In this document: positions 17,181-26,081 of the stretch, one piece after another
How the letters are laid out: every line of letters starts with the position of its first letter
Numbering within the stretch: the first letter of the stretch is position 1
NCBI RefSeq assembly: GCF_009026145.1
Contig: NZ_WBUE01000005.1
Location: 124,001-188,000, forward strand
Direction: 5' to 3'
DNA length: 64,000 nucleotides
Origin: Hyphomicrobium sp.
GTDB lineage: Bacteria; Pseudomonadota; Alphaproteobacteria; Rhizobiales; Hyphomicrobiaceae
Notes under the pieces: model-generated
Seen by the model: the letters and a program-made list of their open reading frames with translations, nothing else
Told to the model about the DNA's origin: nothing
The model's database searches: none
Made by a program: the position numbers and the translations under genes

Positions 17181-17978
17181 ATGAGCCGATGCCTGACATT
17201 CCTGGTCGCCGTGCTGCTGATCTCGCCCGTTGCCGCCGGTGAGCGGGTGAGCCAGGCTGACGCGCTCACACTGTCACAGGCTGCGGTGGGAGTGCGGCTG
17301 CCCGATTTGAGTTTCGTCGACACGGAAGGGCGGCGCGTGCGCCTCTCCGATTATCAAGGGCGTCCTTTGTTGATCAGCATGCTCTATACGGGCTGCACGA
17401 GCATCTGCCCGACCCTGATCGATAGTCTCCGCCCATCGGTGGCGGCCGCCCAAGAAGCGTTGGGGGAGGACAGCTTCCACGTCGTGACCATTGGGTTCGA
17501 TAGCGGAAACGATACGCCCGCCCGGTTGAGGTCGTTTGCCCGGCTGCATGAGGCGGAATTGCCCAACTGGTCGTTTCTTGCTGGCGACCAGGAAACACTT
17601 GATCGGCTGGCAGAAGCGGTGGGATTCACGTTCTTTGCTGCTGCGGGAACCTTCGAGCACATGGCCCAAGTCAGCGTCGTCGATCAGCAGGGCCAGCTCT
17701 ATCAGCAGGTCTACGGCGGCACATTTCCGCCGCCCGCCATCGTCGAGCCGCTCAAGGACTTGGTTCTCGGCCGGCGCCATCCGCTGGCTTCGCTCGAGGG
17801 AATCGCGGATCGCATTCGGCTGTTCTGCACCATCTATAACCCGCGGACCGGCCGCTACTACTTCAACTACTCACTCATAATAGGCCTCGTCATCGGAGCG
17901 GGGTCTCTGGTTCTCATCTTGACAGTGCTCTTGCGCGAGCAGCGCCGCACCTTGGCGCAGGCGAGGCGAGAGCCATGA
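17181..17978 (+). CDS. senC: SCO1/SenC copper chaperone with C-terminal membrane helix
   Basis: 265 aa from ATG 17181, with a signal-like N-terminus (CLTFLVAVLLISPVAAG). The thioredoxin-fold copper site is intact: C72 and C76 in YTGCTSICP, and H160 in FEHMAQV. Residues 240-256 form a C-terminal helix, which is unusual, as most SCO proteins are anchored at the N-terminus. The family loads copper into CuA of subunit II. The start is 35 bp after subunit I, and the stop overlaps the next gene by 4 bp. The pairing with subunits II and I supports the norSY-senC reading. Confidence 0.9.
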   Translation: MSRCLTFLVAVLLISPVAAGERVSQADALTLSQAAVGVRLPDLSFVDTEGRRVRLSDYQGRPLLISMLYTGCTSICPTLIDSLRPSVAAAQEALGEDSFHVVTIGFDSGNDTPARLRSFARLHEAELPNWSFLAGDQETLDRLAEAVGFTFFAAAGTFEHMAQVSVVDQQGQLYQQVYGGTFPPPAIVEPLKDLVLGRRHPLASLEGIADRIRLFCTIYNPRTGRYYFNYSLIIGLVIGAGSLVLILTVLLREQRRTLAQARREP

Positions 17979-19567
17979 TCAATACGCTGCGCCGCTCCGT
18001 TCGGGCGGTCTTCGACGGGGGCGAAGCACTCCTCGCCAAGGTTTTTCCGTCCCAGTGGAACCCGCTTCTGAACCTCAGCGCGCTCAGCTTTCTGTTCTAC
18101 TGGGTGATCACTGCGAGCGGGATATACCTCTACATCTTCTTCGACACCGGCGTGGAACAAGCTTATCGGTCAGTCGAGTACATCACCCAAGAGCAGTGGT
18201 ATGCGGCCGGCATAATGCGGAGCATGCACAGGTATGCGTCGGATGGCCTCGTTCTCACCATGCTGTTGCATGTGTTGCGCGAGTTCGGTCTTGACCGGTA
18301 TCGCGGGGTGCGATGGTTCAGTTGGGTGACGGGTATCCCGGTCGCGATGCTCGTCTTCGTGGCTGGCATCAGCGGCTACTGGCTAGTCTGGGACAAGCTG
18401 GCCCAGTACGTGGCGATCGTTTCGACCGAGTGGCTCGACCAGCTTCGCATCTTCGGGGCGCCCATTGCCAGGAACTTCCTGTCGCCCGAAATGCTGGACA
18501 GTCGCTTCTTCACGCTGATGATGTTCATCCACATCGCGGTGCCGCTGATTGCGTTGCTGATCCTGTGGCTTCATCTGCAGCGCATAGCCAAGCCGCGGAT
18601 CAATCCTCCGCGTGGTCTCGCCTTCGGAACCTTCGCCTCGCTCCTCGTCCTTTGCCTTGTGCACCCGGCCGTGAGCCAAGGCCCTGCCAATCTCTCCGAG
18701 GTGCCCAGTCCCGTCGGGCTCGATTGGTTCTACCTCCCTGCCTTTCCCCTGCTCGAGACGATGCCTGGTCCGGTGACCTGGGGCGCCGCCGCGGCCATAT
18801 TGATCATGGTGGTTGCCCTACCCTGGCTGCCGCCCTTGAGGAAGCCGAAGGCGGCCGTCGTCGATCCTGCCAACTGCAATGGCTGCCGCCGCTGTTACAA
18901 TGACTGTCCCTACACTGCCATTGCGATGGGTCAGCGGAGCGATGACATGCCATTCGCAGCCCAAGCGGTCGTCGACCCGAGCCTGTGCGTGGCGTGCGGA
19001 ATCTGTGCCGGTGCCTGCCCGAGAGCAACGCCCTTCCGCAAGCGCACTGAGCTCCGTCCCGGAATCGATCTGCCAGAATTGACGACGGCCGGCGTCCGCA
19101 GCGCCGTCGAACGGGCGGCTGCCACGCTCCAGGGCAAGGGGCGCATCATCGTGTTCGGCTGCACATCAGGGGTGCCGCTCGACGGGCTACCCCCGGGTAC
19201 TGCCGCGTCGGTGCCGCTCAACTGCATCGGCCAACTGGCGCCGTCGTTCATCGACTATGTGCTGAGCATGGGCTTGGCAGACGGCGTTGTGCTAACCGGG
19301 TGCACGGAATGTGGCTGCCGCGCGCGGTTCGGTATCGAGTGGACGGAACGCCGACTTGCACGGGAGCGGCACCCATATTTGCGCAACGGGGTGCCGCTCG
19401 AGCGAACCCGCACGGCATGGGTGGGACGGCGCGGACGCAAGAAGCTCTTGGCCCTCATCGGCCGGTTCTCCGATGAGCTTGCTGCGATGCCGCCCAGCGA
19501 GCCGGCATACGAGCCGATACGTCGGCCCCCGCGCACGGTGCAGGAGAAAGACACAGTCGATGCTTAA
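17975..19567 (+). CDS. Cytochrome b - 2x[4Fe-4S] ferredoxin - FlpD/MvhD-like fusion
   Basis: 530 aa. Residues 30-230 are a bc1-type cytochrome b N-domain with two His pairs at the canonical spacing, H85-x13-H99 and H186-x13-H200, so two stacked b hemes are expected. After two more hydrophobic stretches come two ferredoxin clusters (C301, C304, C307, C311 and C338, C341, C344, C348). Residues 390-460 carry IIVFGC, PLNCIG and TGCTECGCR, the Cys pattern of FlpD/MvhD electron-transfer subunits known from heterodisulfide reductase-type complexes. The chain looks like a complete path between cytosolic donors or quinol and periplasmic acceptors. The ATGA overlap with senC puts it in the NO-reductase operon. 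I know no named protein with this exact order. Confidence 0.8.
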   Translation: MINTLRRSVRAVFDGGEALLAKVFPSQWNPLLNLSALSFLFYWVITASGIYLYIFFDTGVEQAYRSVEYITQEQWYAAGIMRSMHRYASDGLVLTMLLHVLREFGLDRYRGVRWFSWVTGIPVAMLVFVAGISGYWLVWDKLAQYVAIVSTEWLDQLRIFGAPIARNFLSPEMLDSRFFTLMMFIHIAVPLIALLILWLHLQRIAKPRINPPRGLAFGTFASLLVLCLVHPAVSQGPANLSEVPSPVGLDWFYLPAFPLLETMPGPVTWGAAAAILIMVVALPWLPPLRKPKAAVVDPANCNGCRRCYNDCPYTAIAMGQRSDDMPFAAQAVVDPSLCVACGICAGACPRATPFRKRTELRPGIDLPELTTAGVRSAVERAAATLQGKGRIIVFGCTSGVPLDGLPPGTAASVPLNCIGQLAPSFIDYVLSMGLADGVVLTGCTECGCRARFGIEWTERRLARERHPYLRNGVPLERTRTAWVGRRGRKKLLALIGRFSDELAAMPPSEPAYEPIRRPPRTVQEKDTVDA

Positions 19568-20063
19568 GGCGCAGCAATTCATTGGCCAGGCGCTTTTCTA
19601 CGCCCTCGTAGCGTGCACCATCGGCTACCTCTCGAGCCGGCCGTTCTATGCAGGGTTCCCGCAGGATGCGGCCCAGATCAAGCTGAGCTTCAGTCATGGC
19701 GCGGCCCACCGGGAGGCGTGCCGCAAACTGAGCTATCAGGAGATCATCAAGCTGAAGGGGAGTGAGCGCCGTCCCAGTACGTGTGCGCGTCAGCGCATGT
19801 CGGTCCGCGCGCAGCTCCTGCTTGATGGGCGCACGATCTATGACGCCGTCCTGCAGCCGACCGGACTTTGGGGCGACGGCCCTGCGCGCACGTATCAAAA
19901 GTTCGTTGTGCCCGCCGGCCGCCACACGGTCGAAGCGCGCATGCGCGACAGTGGCCGCGAGCAAGGCTTCGATTATGAGAATCGGACGATGCCCGATCTC
20001 AGGCCCGGGCAGAGTCTCGCCATTGATTTCAGAGCCGACAGCGGCGGGTTCACCTTTCGATGA
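19560..20063 (+). CDS. Membrane-anchored unknown protein ending the NOR operon
   Basis: 167 aa from ATG 19560, overlapping the fusion gene by 8 bp. Residues 8-25 form one helix (FIGQALFYALVACTIGYL). The remainder appears periplasmic: two Cys near 55 and 78 (REACRKLSY, STCARQR) and a beta-rich part with VPAGRHTVEARMRDSG. No family is recognised. By position it corresponds to the unnamed orf that ends norSY-senC operons, but I cannot say they are homologous. Confidence 0.65.
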   Translation: MLKAQQFIGQALFYALVACTIGYLSSRPFYAGFPQDAAQIKLSFSHGAAHREACRKLSYQEIIKLKGSERRPSTCARQRMSVRAQLLLDGRTIYDAVLQPTGLWGDGPARTYQKFVVPAGRHTVEARMRDSGREQGFDYENRTMPDLRPGQSLAIDFRADSGGFTFR

Positions 20064-20152
20064 GATCAACGCCCTCGGCCGCAGTGCACAAAGCAGTTGC
20101 CGCAGCAGCGTCCTGAGCACCGCCGCGCGTCTTAACCAGTATAGAGCTGTTA

Positions 20153-21580
20153 TCACATTGGCTGCGTGTCCAGTGCGACCGGCGGCGCGCCGAATAAATT
20201 TCTCACCCTGGCAACCTTGCCCGAAGGTCCTTTCGCAATTTGCGGGACAATCTCGATGTCCACGCGAACGACGTCCGCCAGGCCTTCGGACTTGAGCGAA
20301 CGGAACACGAGCTCACGCATCCTGTCGGCGGACAGGACCTTGCTGGGCTGGGGCGCAGCCCGCAGCACGAACGTGTTAAATCCGGTCTGCAGGACTTGGT
20401 GCTCGGCGACCTCTAGGTAGTGGTGCATCGCTACGAGGAAGATGTAGGATGGCAGCTCGCGATAGCGGCCGCCAACCTCAATCCAGAGTTTGTCCTTGCT
20501 TCGACCTTCGACCGACTTTATGTGCGGCAGGCAGCTGCCGCAGGCGCATGGCGTCGGGCTCATCGTCACTATGTCGTCGACTTCGTAGCGAATGAAAGGC
20601 TGCACGCGGTTATAGAGGTTCGTCAGGAGCACCTTGCTGCCCGCCACCCCATCGGGCACGGGACGCATCTTCTCATCGACAACCTCCAAGATCGCCAGGT
20701 CGGCATTCAGGTGCGAGCCGGAATAGTGGGGACAGCCAGAGCTTAAGGCCAGGCATTCACCCATTGCGTATTCGTCCGTGACGTGCACGCCGAACACCGT
20801 CTCGAGCCATGCTGCTGACGATGCGGGCAACGGTTCGCTGATGTTGGTGATCTGCTTCAGACATCCGGTCTGGCGCAGGCGCAGTCGCCCCGCACTCTCT
20901 TCCCGTGCGAGAGCTTCGAGCGAGCTCGTGTAGCCGGTAATGAACTCAGGTTGAAAGGCATTGAGCCGGACAACGTTCTCTTCCATCGGATCGAATACCG
21001 ACAGGTGTAGGACCTTGAAGAAGGGTTTGGCTGCGGCCGGCAGGTAGCCGAACGCCGCTCCGCTCGGGTAGAACCCCGGCTGCTGAGTGATTACGGCCAT
21101 GCGTGCGGGATTCCACAGACGATCGACATGGGGCAGCCAACGGCTTTGCACGGCTGTACCACGCGCGAACTGCACGGCAAACGTGAGCATCAAAGCCTTC
21201 TTATCCTGCACGATCAATGCCGGCTGGCCCTGGCTGCCCGAGGTGTGACAGATGCCGTACCGGCCGAGGTACAGCCTGCCGAGATTGCCGGGCTCAGCGA
21301 TGAGGTGCTCCACGTCGCACCGCTGGATCCGCCGGTCCGTCACCACGTCATCGAAACTCGCCATCATGTCGGACTTGCTCAACGTCGGCAGGTCCGACAG
21401 GCGGCACTGCGTGACGTCGATGCCCGCAAAGCGTCGCCTGTAGAATGGGGAGTGCTGCTTGGCGTGCAGGAGAAGCTGCCGCAAGCGCCTTGTTTGCTGC
21501 GCCCGCACGCTGGCCAGGTCGCCGCGCCACTGCGGCCTCAACCGGTAGAGCATGATGACCAGTCGAAGAAGATCCCTCAT
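20153..21580 (-). CDS. PaaK-like AMP-forming acyl-CoA ligase family protein
   Basis: 475 aa. Features of the phenylacetate-CoA ligase/coenzyme F390 synthetase branch of adenylating enzymes: N-terminal HAKQHSPFYRRRF, phosphate-loop-like HTSGSQGQPALI, DEYAMGEC in the adenine-site position, NRVQPFIRYEVDD and a C-terminal PSGKVARVRN with a likely catalytic Lys. A CACGSC motif may bind metal. It stands alone, convergent with the NOR operon, so the substrate is unknown. Such stand-alone PaaK-like enzymes often act in polysaccharide or natural-product pathways rather than phenylacetate breakdown. Confidence 0.8.
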   Translation of the reverse strand: MRDLLRLVIMLYRLRPQWRGDLASVRAQQTRRLRQLLLHAKQHSPFYRRRFAGIDVTQCRLSDLPTLSKSDMMASFDDVVTDRRIQRCDVEHLIAEPGNLGRLYLGRYGICHTSGSQGQPALIVQDKKALMLTFAVQFARGTAVQSRWLPHVDRLWNPARMAVITQQPGFYPSGAAFGYLPAAAKPFFKVLHLSVFDPMEENVVRLNAFQPEFITGYTSSLEALAREESAGRLRLRQTGCLKQITNISEPLPASSAAWLETVFGVHVTDEYAMGECLALSSGCPHYSGSHLNADLAILEVVDEKMRPVPDGVAGSKVLLTNLYNRVQPFIRYEVDDIVTMSPTPCACGSCLPHIKSVEGRSKDKLWIEVGGRYRELPSYIFLVAMHHYLEVAEHQVLQTGFNTFVLRAAPQPSKVLSADRMRELVFRSLKSEGLADVVRVDIEIVPQIAKGPSGKVARVRNLFGAPPVALDTQPM

Positions 21581-21774
21581 GAGTCACCACTCATGGAAAT
21601 CATGCGGAATCGTCGAGCAATTGGGGTTACCCGCTTTCCTCGTGTGGGACCGCGAAATCGCCGATCCGCAAATCATGAAATGCGCCGCAGTATCAGCCTT
21701 GCATCTCGCGCAAGTCGCCACTCACTCCGTCGACGACCGCGTCCCTGATCAGGCACAGTCCTGTCACGAGGCGA

Positions 21775-21788
21775 TTGACCTCGGTTAA
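21775..21788 (+). promoter_or_regulatory. FNR/NNR-like box, TTGAC-CTCG-GTTAA
   Basis: Inverted repeat of the same class as 9130 and 14547; it also contains the perfect 14-bp palindrome CTCGGTTAACCGAG. It ends 57 bp before the GTG of the broken membrane-protein gene. Confidence 0.5.
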
Positions 21789-21844
21789 CCGAGCGGCCGT
21801 CTTGGACTGCCCAAACGTTTCTGGCGGCGAGGAATGAGGTTCGC

Positions 21845-22277
21845 GTGGGGGATATCAGCATGGCCCGCGCCATCCATGTGCCCGCGATCATCCACTAGGT
21901 CGGCGGGCTCACCATGGTGACGCTGGTGGTGCTTCCCGGCATAGTACGCAGTGCACCGGCGGCGGACAGACTGCATCTGTTTCAGACCATCGAGGGACGC
22001 TTCGCTTTTCAGGCCCGCGCTTCAACGCCGATTGCGGCAGCGAGCGGCCTCTACATGACCCACCGTCTCGCAGCCTGGGACCGCTTCACCGATCCAGCAT
22101 TCTGGTGGATGTACACGATGGTGCTGGTCTGGGCGATCTTCACCATAGTCCCGTTCATCGCCGAGCCATTATTCCTTCACAGATGGTCCCTTCTGTCGAG
22201 AAGCTGGTCCAACCTGGATGCGGTCTGGGCGCGAGTCTCATATTGGTTGGCCTTGTGGGCCTTTTGACGGCACTTTG
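21845..22277 (+). pseudogene. Broken integral membrane protein gene (in-frame stop and frameshift)
   Basis: From GTG 21845 or ATG 21860 the frame reads ARAIHVPAIIH, then TAG at 21896, then VGGLTMVTLVVLPGI and on for 100 residues. The pattern of the family (HVxAxxxWxGG...VTxVVLP...FWWMYTMVLVWAIFTIVPF...AEPLFLHRW) suggests the TAG replaces a Trp codon. After HRW (about 22185) the frame degenerates, while another frame holds a hydrophobic helix (ASLILVGLVGLLTAL) up to 22277, so a frameshift is likely. Homologues are four-helix membrane proteins that I recall near denitrification and oxidase genes; no function is known. The regulatory box ahead of it is intact, so the decay may be recent. Confidence 0.65.
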
Positions 22278-22296
22278 ATGCGCCTGCGAAGGCCTC

Positions 22297-23265
22297 ATGC
22301 CTTATGGCATGACTTGGACATTGGGGGACGAGGTGAACGACTATCTAGCGCTGCTTGTTGGTGTGATCTGTGCCGGGGGTGGCGGCGAGCTGTTCGTGCG
22401 CGGCACGGTCGGCATCGCCAGCTCGCTGCGCATCTCCCCCGGCATCATCGCAGCCACCATTGCAGCCTTCGCGACCTCGAGCCCCGAGCTGACGGTGTCG
22501 TTGACGGCGGCCCTGGCCGGTACGCCGCAGATCGCCCTCGGCGATGCGCTCGGCAGCAACGTCGTCAATGTGGCCCTGATCGTGGCCGTGGCCGTTTTGA
22601 TCGTGCCGATCGCCGCGCCGCGCGACGCGATCCGGCGCGACTTTCCGGTGGCGCTCATCGTCCCGGTGATTATCGCGGTGCTGCTTCTCGACGGCGTGCT
22701 GTCGCGCCTCGATGGGCTGGTGCTGCTCGCCCTTTTTGCCGGCTGGCTCGTCGCTGTCGTGCGCGAGGCGCGGCGGCAGCGTAGCAGCGCACCGGAGGTG
22801 CTGGGCGAGCGCAAGCCGACGCGTGCGGTCATCGAGGGCATTGCCGGTCTGGCACTGCTGGTGCTTGCAGGACGGCTGATCGTTTCGGGCGCCACGGGGA
22901 TCGCAGTGGCTCAGGGCGTCGATGCGTTCTTGATCGGCGCCACGGTCGTCGCGCTGGGGACGTCGGTGCCCGAGCTCGCCACGGCGATCATCTCCGGCCT
23001 GCGTGGGCACGAGGAGATCGGGCTGGGGACGATTCTCGGCAGCAACATCTTCAACGGGCTGCTGATCGTCGGGACGGCGGCGAGCATTGCCCCCATCACC
23101 ATAGGCATTCAGGAAGTCGCGCCGGCGATCGTTCTCGGTCTTGCGGCCTTGGCGCTCACCTTCCCGCCGGCTTCGGGCATCATCGGGAGATGGAGAGGCG
23201 CGATCTTGCTCGGCGTCTACGCCGCTTATCTCGCTGCCATGCTGCAGTGGGGCGGGGTGAGCTGA
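22297..23265 (+). CDS. YrbG-like Na+/Ca2+ exchanger (CaCA family)
   Basis: 322 aa, about ten helices in two inverted halves. The alpha repeats are visible: FATSSPELTVS with LGDALGSNVVNVALI in the first half, and LGTSVPELATAI with LGTILGSNIFNGLLI in the second. The Glu in each repeat is the ion ligand. The family trades Ca2+ out for Na+ or H+ in the inner membrane. ATG 22297, ATG 22309 and GTG 22333 are possible starts. Nothing links it functionally to its neighbours. Confidence 0.9.
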   Translation: MPYGMTWTLGDEVNDYLALLVGVICAGGGGELFVRGTVGIASSLRISPGIIAATIAAFATSSPELTVSLTAALAGTPQIALGDALGSNVVNVALIVAVAVLIVPIAAPRDAIRRDFPVALIVPVIIAVLLLDGVLSRLDGLVLLALFAGWLVAVVREARRQRSSAPEVLGERKPTRAVIEGIAGLALLVLAGRLIVSGATGIAVAQGVDAFLIGATVVALGTSVPELATAIISGLRGHEEIGLGTILGSNIFNGLLIVGTAASIAPITIGIQEVAPAIVLGLAALALTFPPASGIIGRWRGAILLGVYAAYLAAMLQWGGVS

Positions 23266-23401
23266 GCGGCTCGGCGGAATGGACGTGCCGTTGACGCTTG
23301 ACGCAGTAGCGCGTTCGCCGGGTGTCTGTCCTCGGCATAGATAAGATCAGGTTAAGGATTGCGGGCTCTAATTGTCACACAATTGGGCCCGGAGCGTCAG
23401 C

Positions 23402-25957
23402 GTGCTGTCCAAAATAGTCGGTGACTGGCGTACGCTGTTGCGCCCTCTGACAGAAGACCGACCTCCAAGCACCGCGCCGACGGCGGGGGCTGCGGGTGTT
23501 GCGCGCCTCACGTCCGATGCCACAGCCACTCCCACCTCCGATCGCCTCGATGGCTATCGGCAGGCCCTGGAGGAGCACTTCTGCATCACGGTCACCGACC
23601 CGAATGGACGCTTGCTCGAGGTGAATGACCGCTTCTGCAAGGTGGTTGGCTACGAGGCATCCGAACTCATCGGGCAGCACTACGAGCTCCTGAGCTCCGG
23701 CATGCGGATGAGTGAGACCCTCGAAGAGATGTGGGAGACCGTGCACGCAGGTAAGACCTGGCGCGGGGAGCTCTGTGATCGCGCCAAGAACGGGGCTGAC
23801 GTGTGCTTCGAGTCGATCGTCATTCCGCGCTTCAATCGGCAGGGCGAGATCGAGCAATTCATAACGATCAGCACTGACATCACAGCGATCCGCGAGCAGG
23901 CCCAGTCGCTGCAGGCGATGATCGACAATTTTCCTGGTGGCATCGCGCTCATCGATCGTGAGCTGAAGCTGATTGCCAGCAACAGGCTCTATCGGACGCT
24001 CCTCGACCTTCCCGACACCCTGTTCGCCGGCTCGGCGCCGAAGCTTGAAACCTTGGTCCGCTTCCGCGCCGAGCGCGGCGACTACGGTCCGCTTCCGGTC
24101 GAGGATGCGGTGACGACCCGGCTCAAGACGCTGCTCAGTCCGGTGCCCATAACGACGGAGCGCAACGAGTTTTCGGGGCGGACGCTGGAGATAACCTGTG
24201 TCCCGGTCCACGGCGGCGGGCACCTCAATACCTATCTCGACGTGACCGATCGACGGCGCGCCGAGAACGAGCTCAAGCGGGCGCACTCGACCTTGCAGGC
24301 CTTCATTAAGCATGCGCCGGCGGCCGTGGCCATGTTCGATACGAACATGCGCTACATCGCCTATACCGACCGCTGGCTGCACGACTACAATTTGCCCGAT
24401 AAGCCCCTCATCGGCCGCAGCCACTACGAGGTCTTTCCGGAGATCCCCGATCACTGGAAGGCGAAGCATCAGCGCATTCTGCGCGGCGCGACCGAGAGCT
24501 CCCCCGAGGAGGTCTTCAAGCGCGCCGACGGCTCGATCAACATCATCCGCTGGGAGGTGCGCCCCTGGCATCTGGAGGATAACAGCATCGGCGGCATGAT
24601 GATGCTGACCGAGGAGATCACCGAGCGCAAACGGCTCGAGCAGCAGCTGTGGAAGCTCGCCAAGCAGGACAGCCTCACGGGATTGCCCAATCGCCTGCTC
24701 TTCAACGAGCAGCTCGAGGCTCTGCTCGTTTCGGCGGCGGAGAACCATCAGCGCTTTGCCGTCGGGCTGATCGACGTCGACCGTTTCAAGGAAACCAACG
24801 ATATTCTCGGCCACGCTGCAGGCGACGAGCTGTTGAAGGAGGTCGGCGCGCGCCTGCAGGGAGCACTGGCGCCGTATGGCGGTGTGGCGCGACTCGGCGG
24901 TGACGAGTTCGCTGTCCTCATTTCCATGCACAGCGATCCGTCGGCGCTGAGCTGCGCCATCGACGCCATGTTCGCCGCGCTGAAGCCCCCCATTACACTC
25001 GGCGGCGTTCAGCATAGATGCACCATAAGCCTAGGCCTTAGTCTGTTCCCTTCCGACGCCAAGGGAGTGAGCGAGCTGCTCAAGAATGCCGATCTGGCAC
25101 TCTATCGCGCCAAGGATCTGGGGCGTGACCGCTACCAGTTCTACGTTCCCGAGATGCGCGCCTCATTCGAGACTGCGTACCAGCTGCATCGTGACATCCA
25201 AAGGGCGCTGAATGGCGGCGAGCTGGGGCTGCTCTACCAGCCGATCGTCTCGCTCGAGGGGTCGCAGCCGGTCTGCTTCGAGGCACTGCTGCGCTGGAAC
25301 GATCCGCGGCGGGGCCTGCTTGCTCCGTCGGACTTCGAGGAGATCTTCGACGATCCCAAGTCGGCGGCCGACGTCGGCAAGTGGGTCATTGATCAGGCGG
25401 TGCGGCAGGCGGCAGCATGGGAGCGCAGCGGTCTTGAGTTTGGCCGCATTGCCATCAATGTCACGTCGGCCGACTTTGCCTTGGGCACCTTTTCCGACCT
25501 CGTGCGCAGCAAGCTGCGCGAAATCGGCGTGCGCCCAGAGCGCCTGTGTATCGAGGTCACCGAACGCGTGTTCCTGGGGCGCAGCGCGGTCGGCGTGGCG
25601 GTTGCGCTGCAGGAGCTGCACGATTTGGGCGTCGAAATCGCTCTCGACGACTTTGGTACCGGCTTTGCTTCGCTCTCCCACCTCAAGAAGTTGCCCATCG
25701 ACCGGCTGAAGGTGGACCGCTCCTTCGTGCGCGACATGGAGACCAATCCGGACAACATGGCGATCGTGCGCACCATCGCGCACCTGGGCCAGAGCCTCGG
25801 GATCAAGGTCACCGTCGAAGGCGTCGAGACGCGGTCGCAGTTGACGCTGCTGCGGGCGATGGGGTGCGACACCATGCAGGGCTATCTGTTTGCGCGGCCG
25901 ATGGACGGCTCGCAGGTGCGCGCCTTCATCCATAGAGAGCGTGCGCTGAGCGCCTAG
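23402..25957 (+). CDS. PAS-PAS-PAS-GGDEF-EAL cyclic-di-GMP protein
   Basis: 851 aa from GTG 23402, with GGAG 7 bp before it; a TTG at 23372 would add 10 residues. No transmembrane helix. Three PAS-like segments (about residues 50-165, 170-280 and 285-400) precede a GGDEF domain with intact GGDEF (24896-24910) and an EAL domain with EALLRW, EVTERVF, DDFGTGFASLSHL and KVDRSFV. Both the synthase and the phosphodiesterase motifs look complete, so either activity is possible; a second Asp-rich inhibitory site is not obvious. The PAS domains should sense a cytosolic ligand or redox state. It is monocistronic. Confidence 0.9.
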   Translation: MLSKIVGDWRTLLRPLTEDRPPSTAPTAGAAGVARLTSDATATPTSDRLDGYRQALEEHFCITVTDPNGRLLEVNDRFCKVVGYEASELIGQHYELLSSGMRMSETLEEMWETVHAGKTWRGELCDRAKNGADVCFESIVIPRFNRQGEIEQFITISTDITAIREQAQSLQAMIDNFPGGIALIDRELKLIASNRLYRTLLDLPDTLFAGSAPKLETLVRFRAERGDYGPLPVEDAVTTRLKTLLSPVPITTERNEFSGRTLEITCVPVHGGGHLNTYLDVTDRRRAENELKRAHSTLQAFIKHAPAAVAMFDTNMRYIAYTDRWLHDYNLPDKPLIGRSHYEVFPEIPDHWKAKHQRILRGATESSPEEVFKRADGSINIIRWEVRPWHLEDNSIGGMMMLTEEITERKRLEQQLWKLAKQDSLTGLPNRLLFNEQLEALLVSAAENHQRFAVGLIDVDRFKETNDILGHAAGDELLKEVGARLQGALAPYGGVARLGGDEFAVLISMHSDPSALSCAIDAMFAALKPPITLGGVQHRCTISLGLSLFPSDAKGVSELLKNADLALYRAKDLGRDRYQFYVPEMRASFETAYQLHRDIQRALNGGELGLLYQPIVSLEGSQPVCFEALLRWNDPRRGLLAPSDFEEIFDDPKSAADVGKWVIDQAVRQAAAWERSGLEFGRIAINVTSADFALGTFSDLVRSKLREIGVRPERLCIEVTERVFLGRSAVGVAVALQELHDLGVEIALDDFGTGFASLSHLKKLPIDRLKVDRSFVRDMETNPDNMAIVRTIAHLGQSLGIKVTVEGVETRSQLTLLRAMGCDTMQGYLFARPMDGSQVRAFIHRERALSA

Positions 25958-26081
25958 GTCGGCGCGAGTCGCCGGCGCCAGCCCCGCCCCGAAGCGTTTG
26001 CCCGGCAAATCACCTTGACGCGCCCGTCCCGGTCATCATGCTGCGCCGCGGTCGAACGGTGGGAGTGACGGCAGCTTGGAC

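Noticed and set aside
25958-26081. Cobalamin riboswitch ahead of cobT, and likewise at 29598-29733 ahead of cobB
   Set aside because: A B12-box-like core was looked for on both strands; nothing resembling the conserved core was seen.
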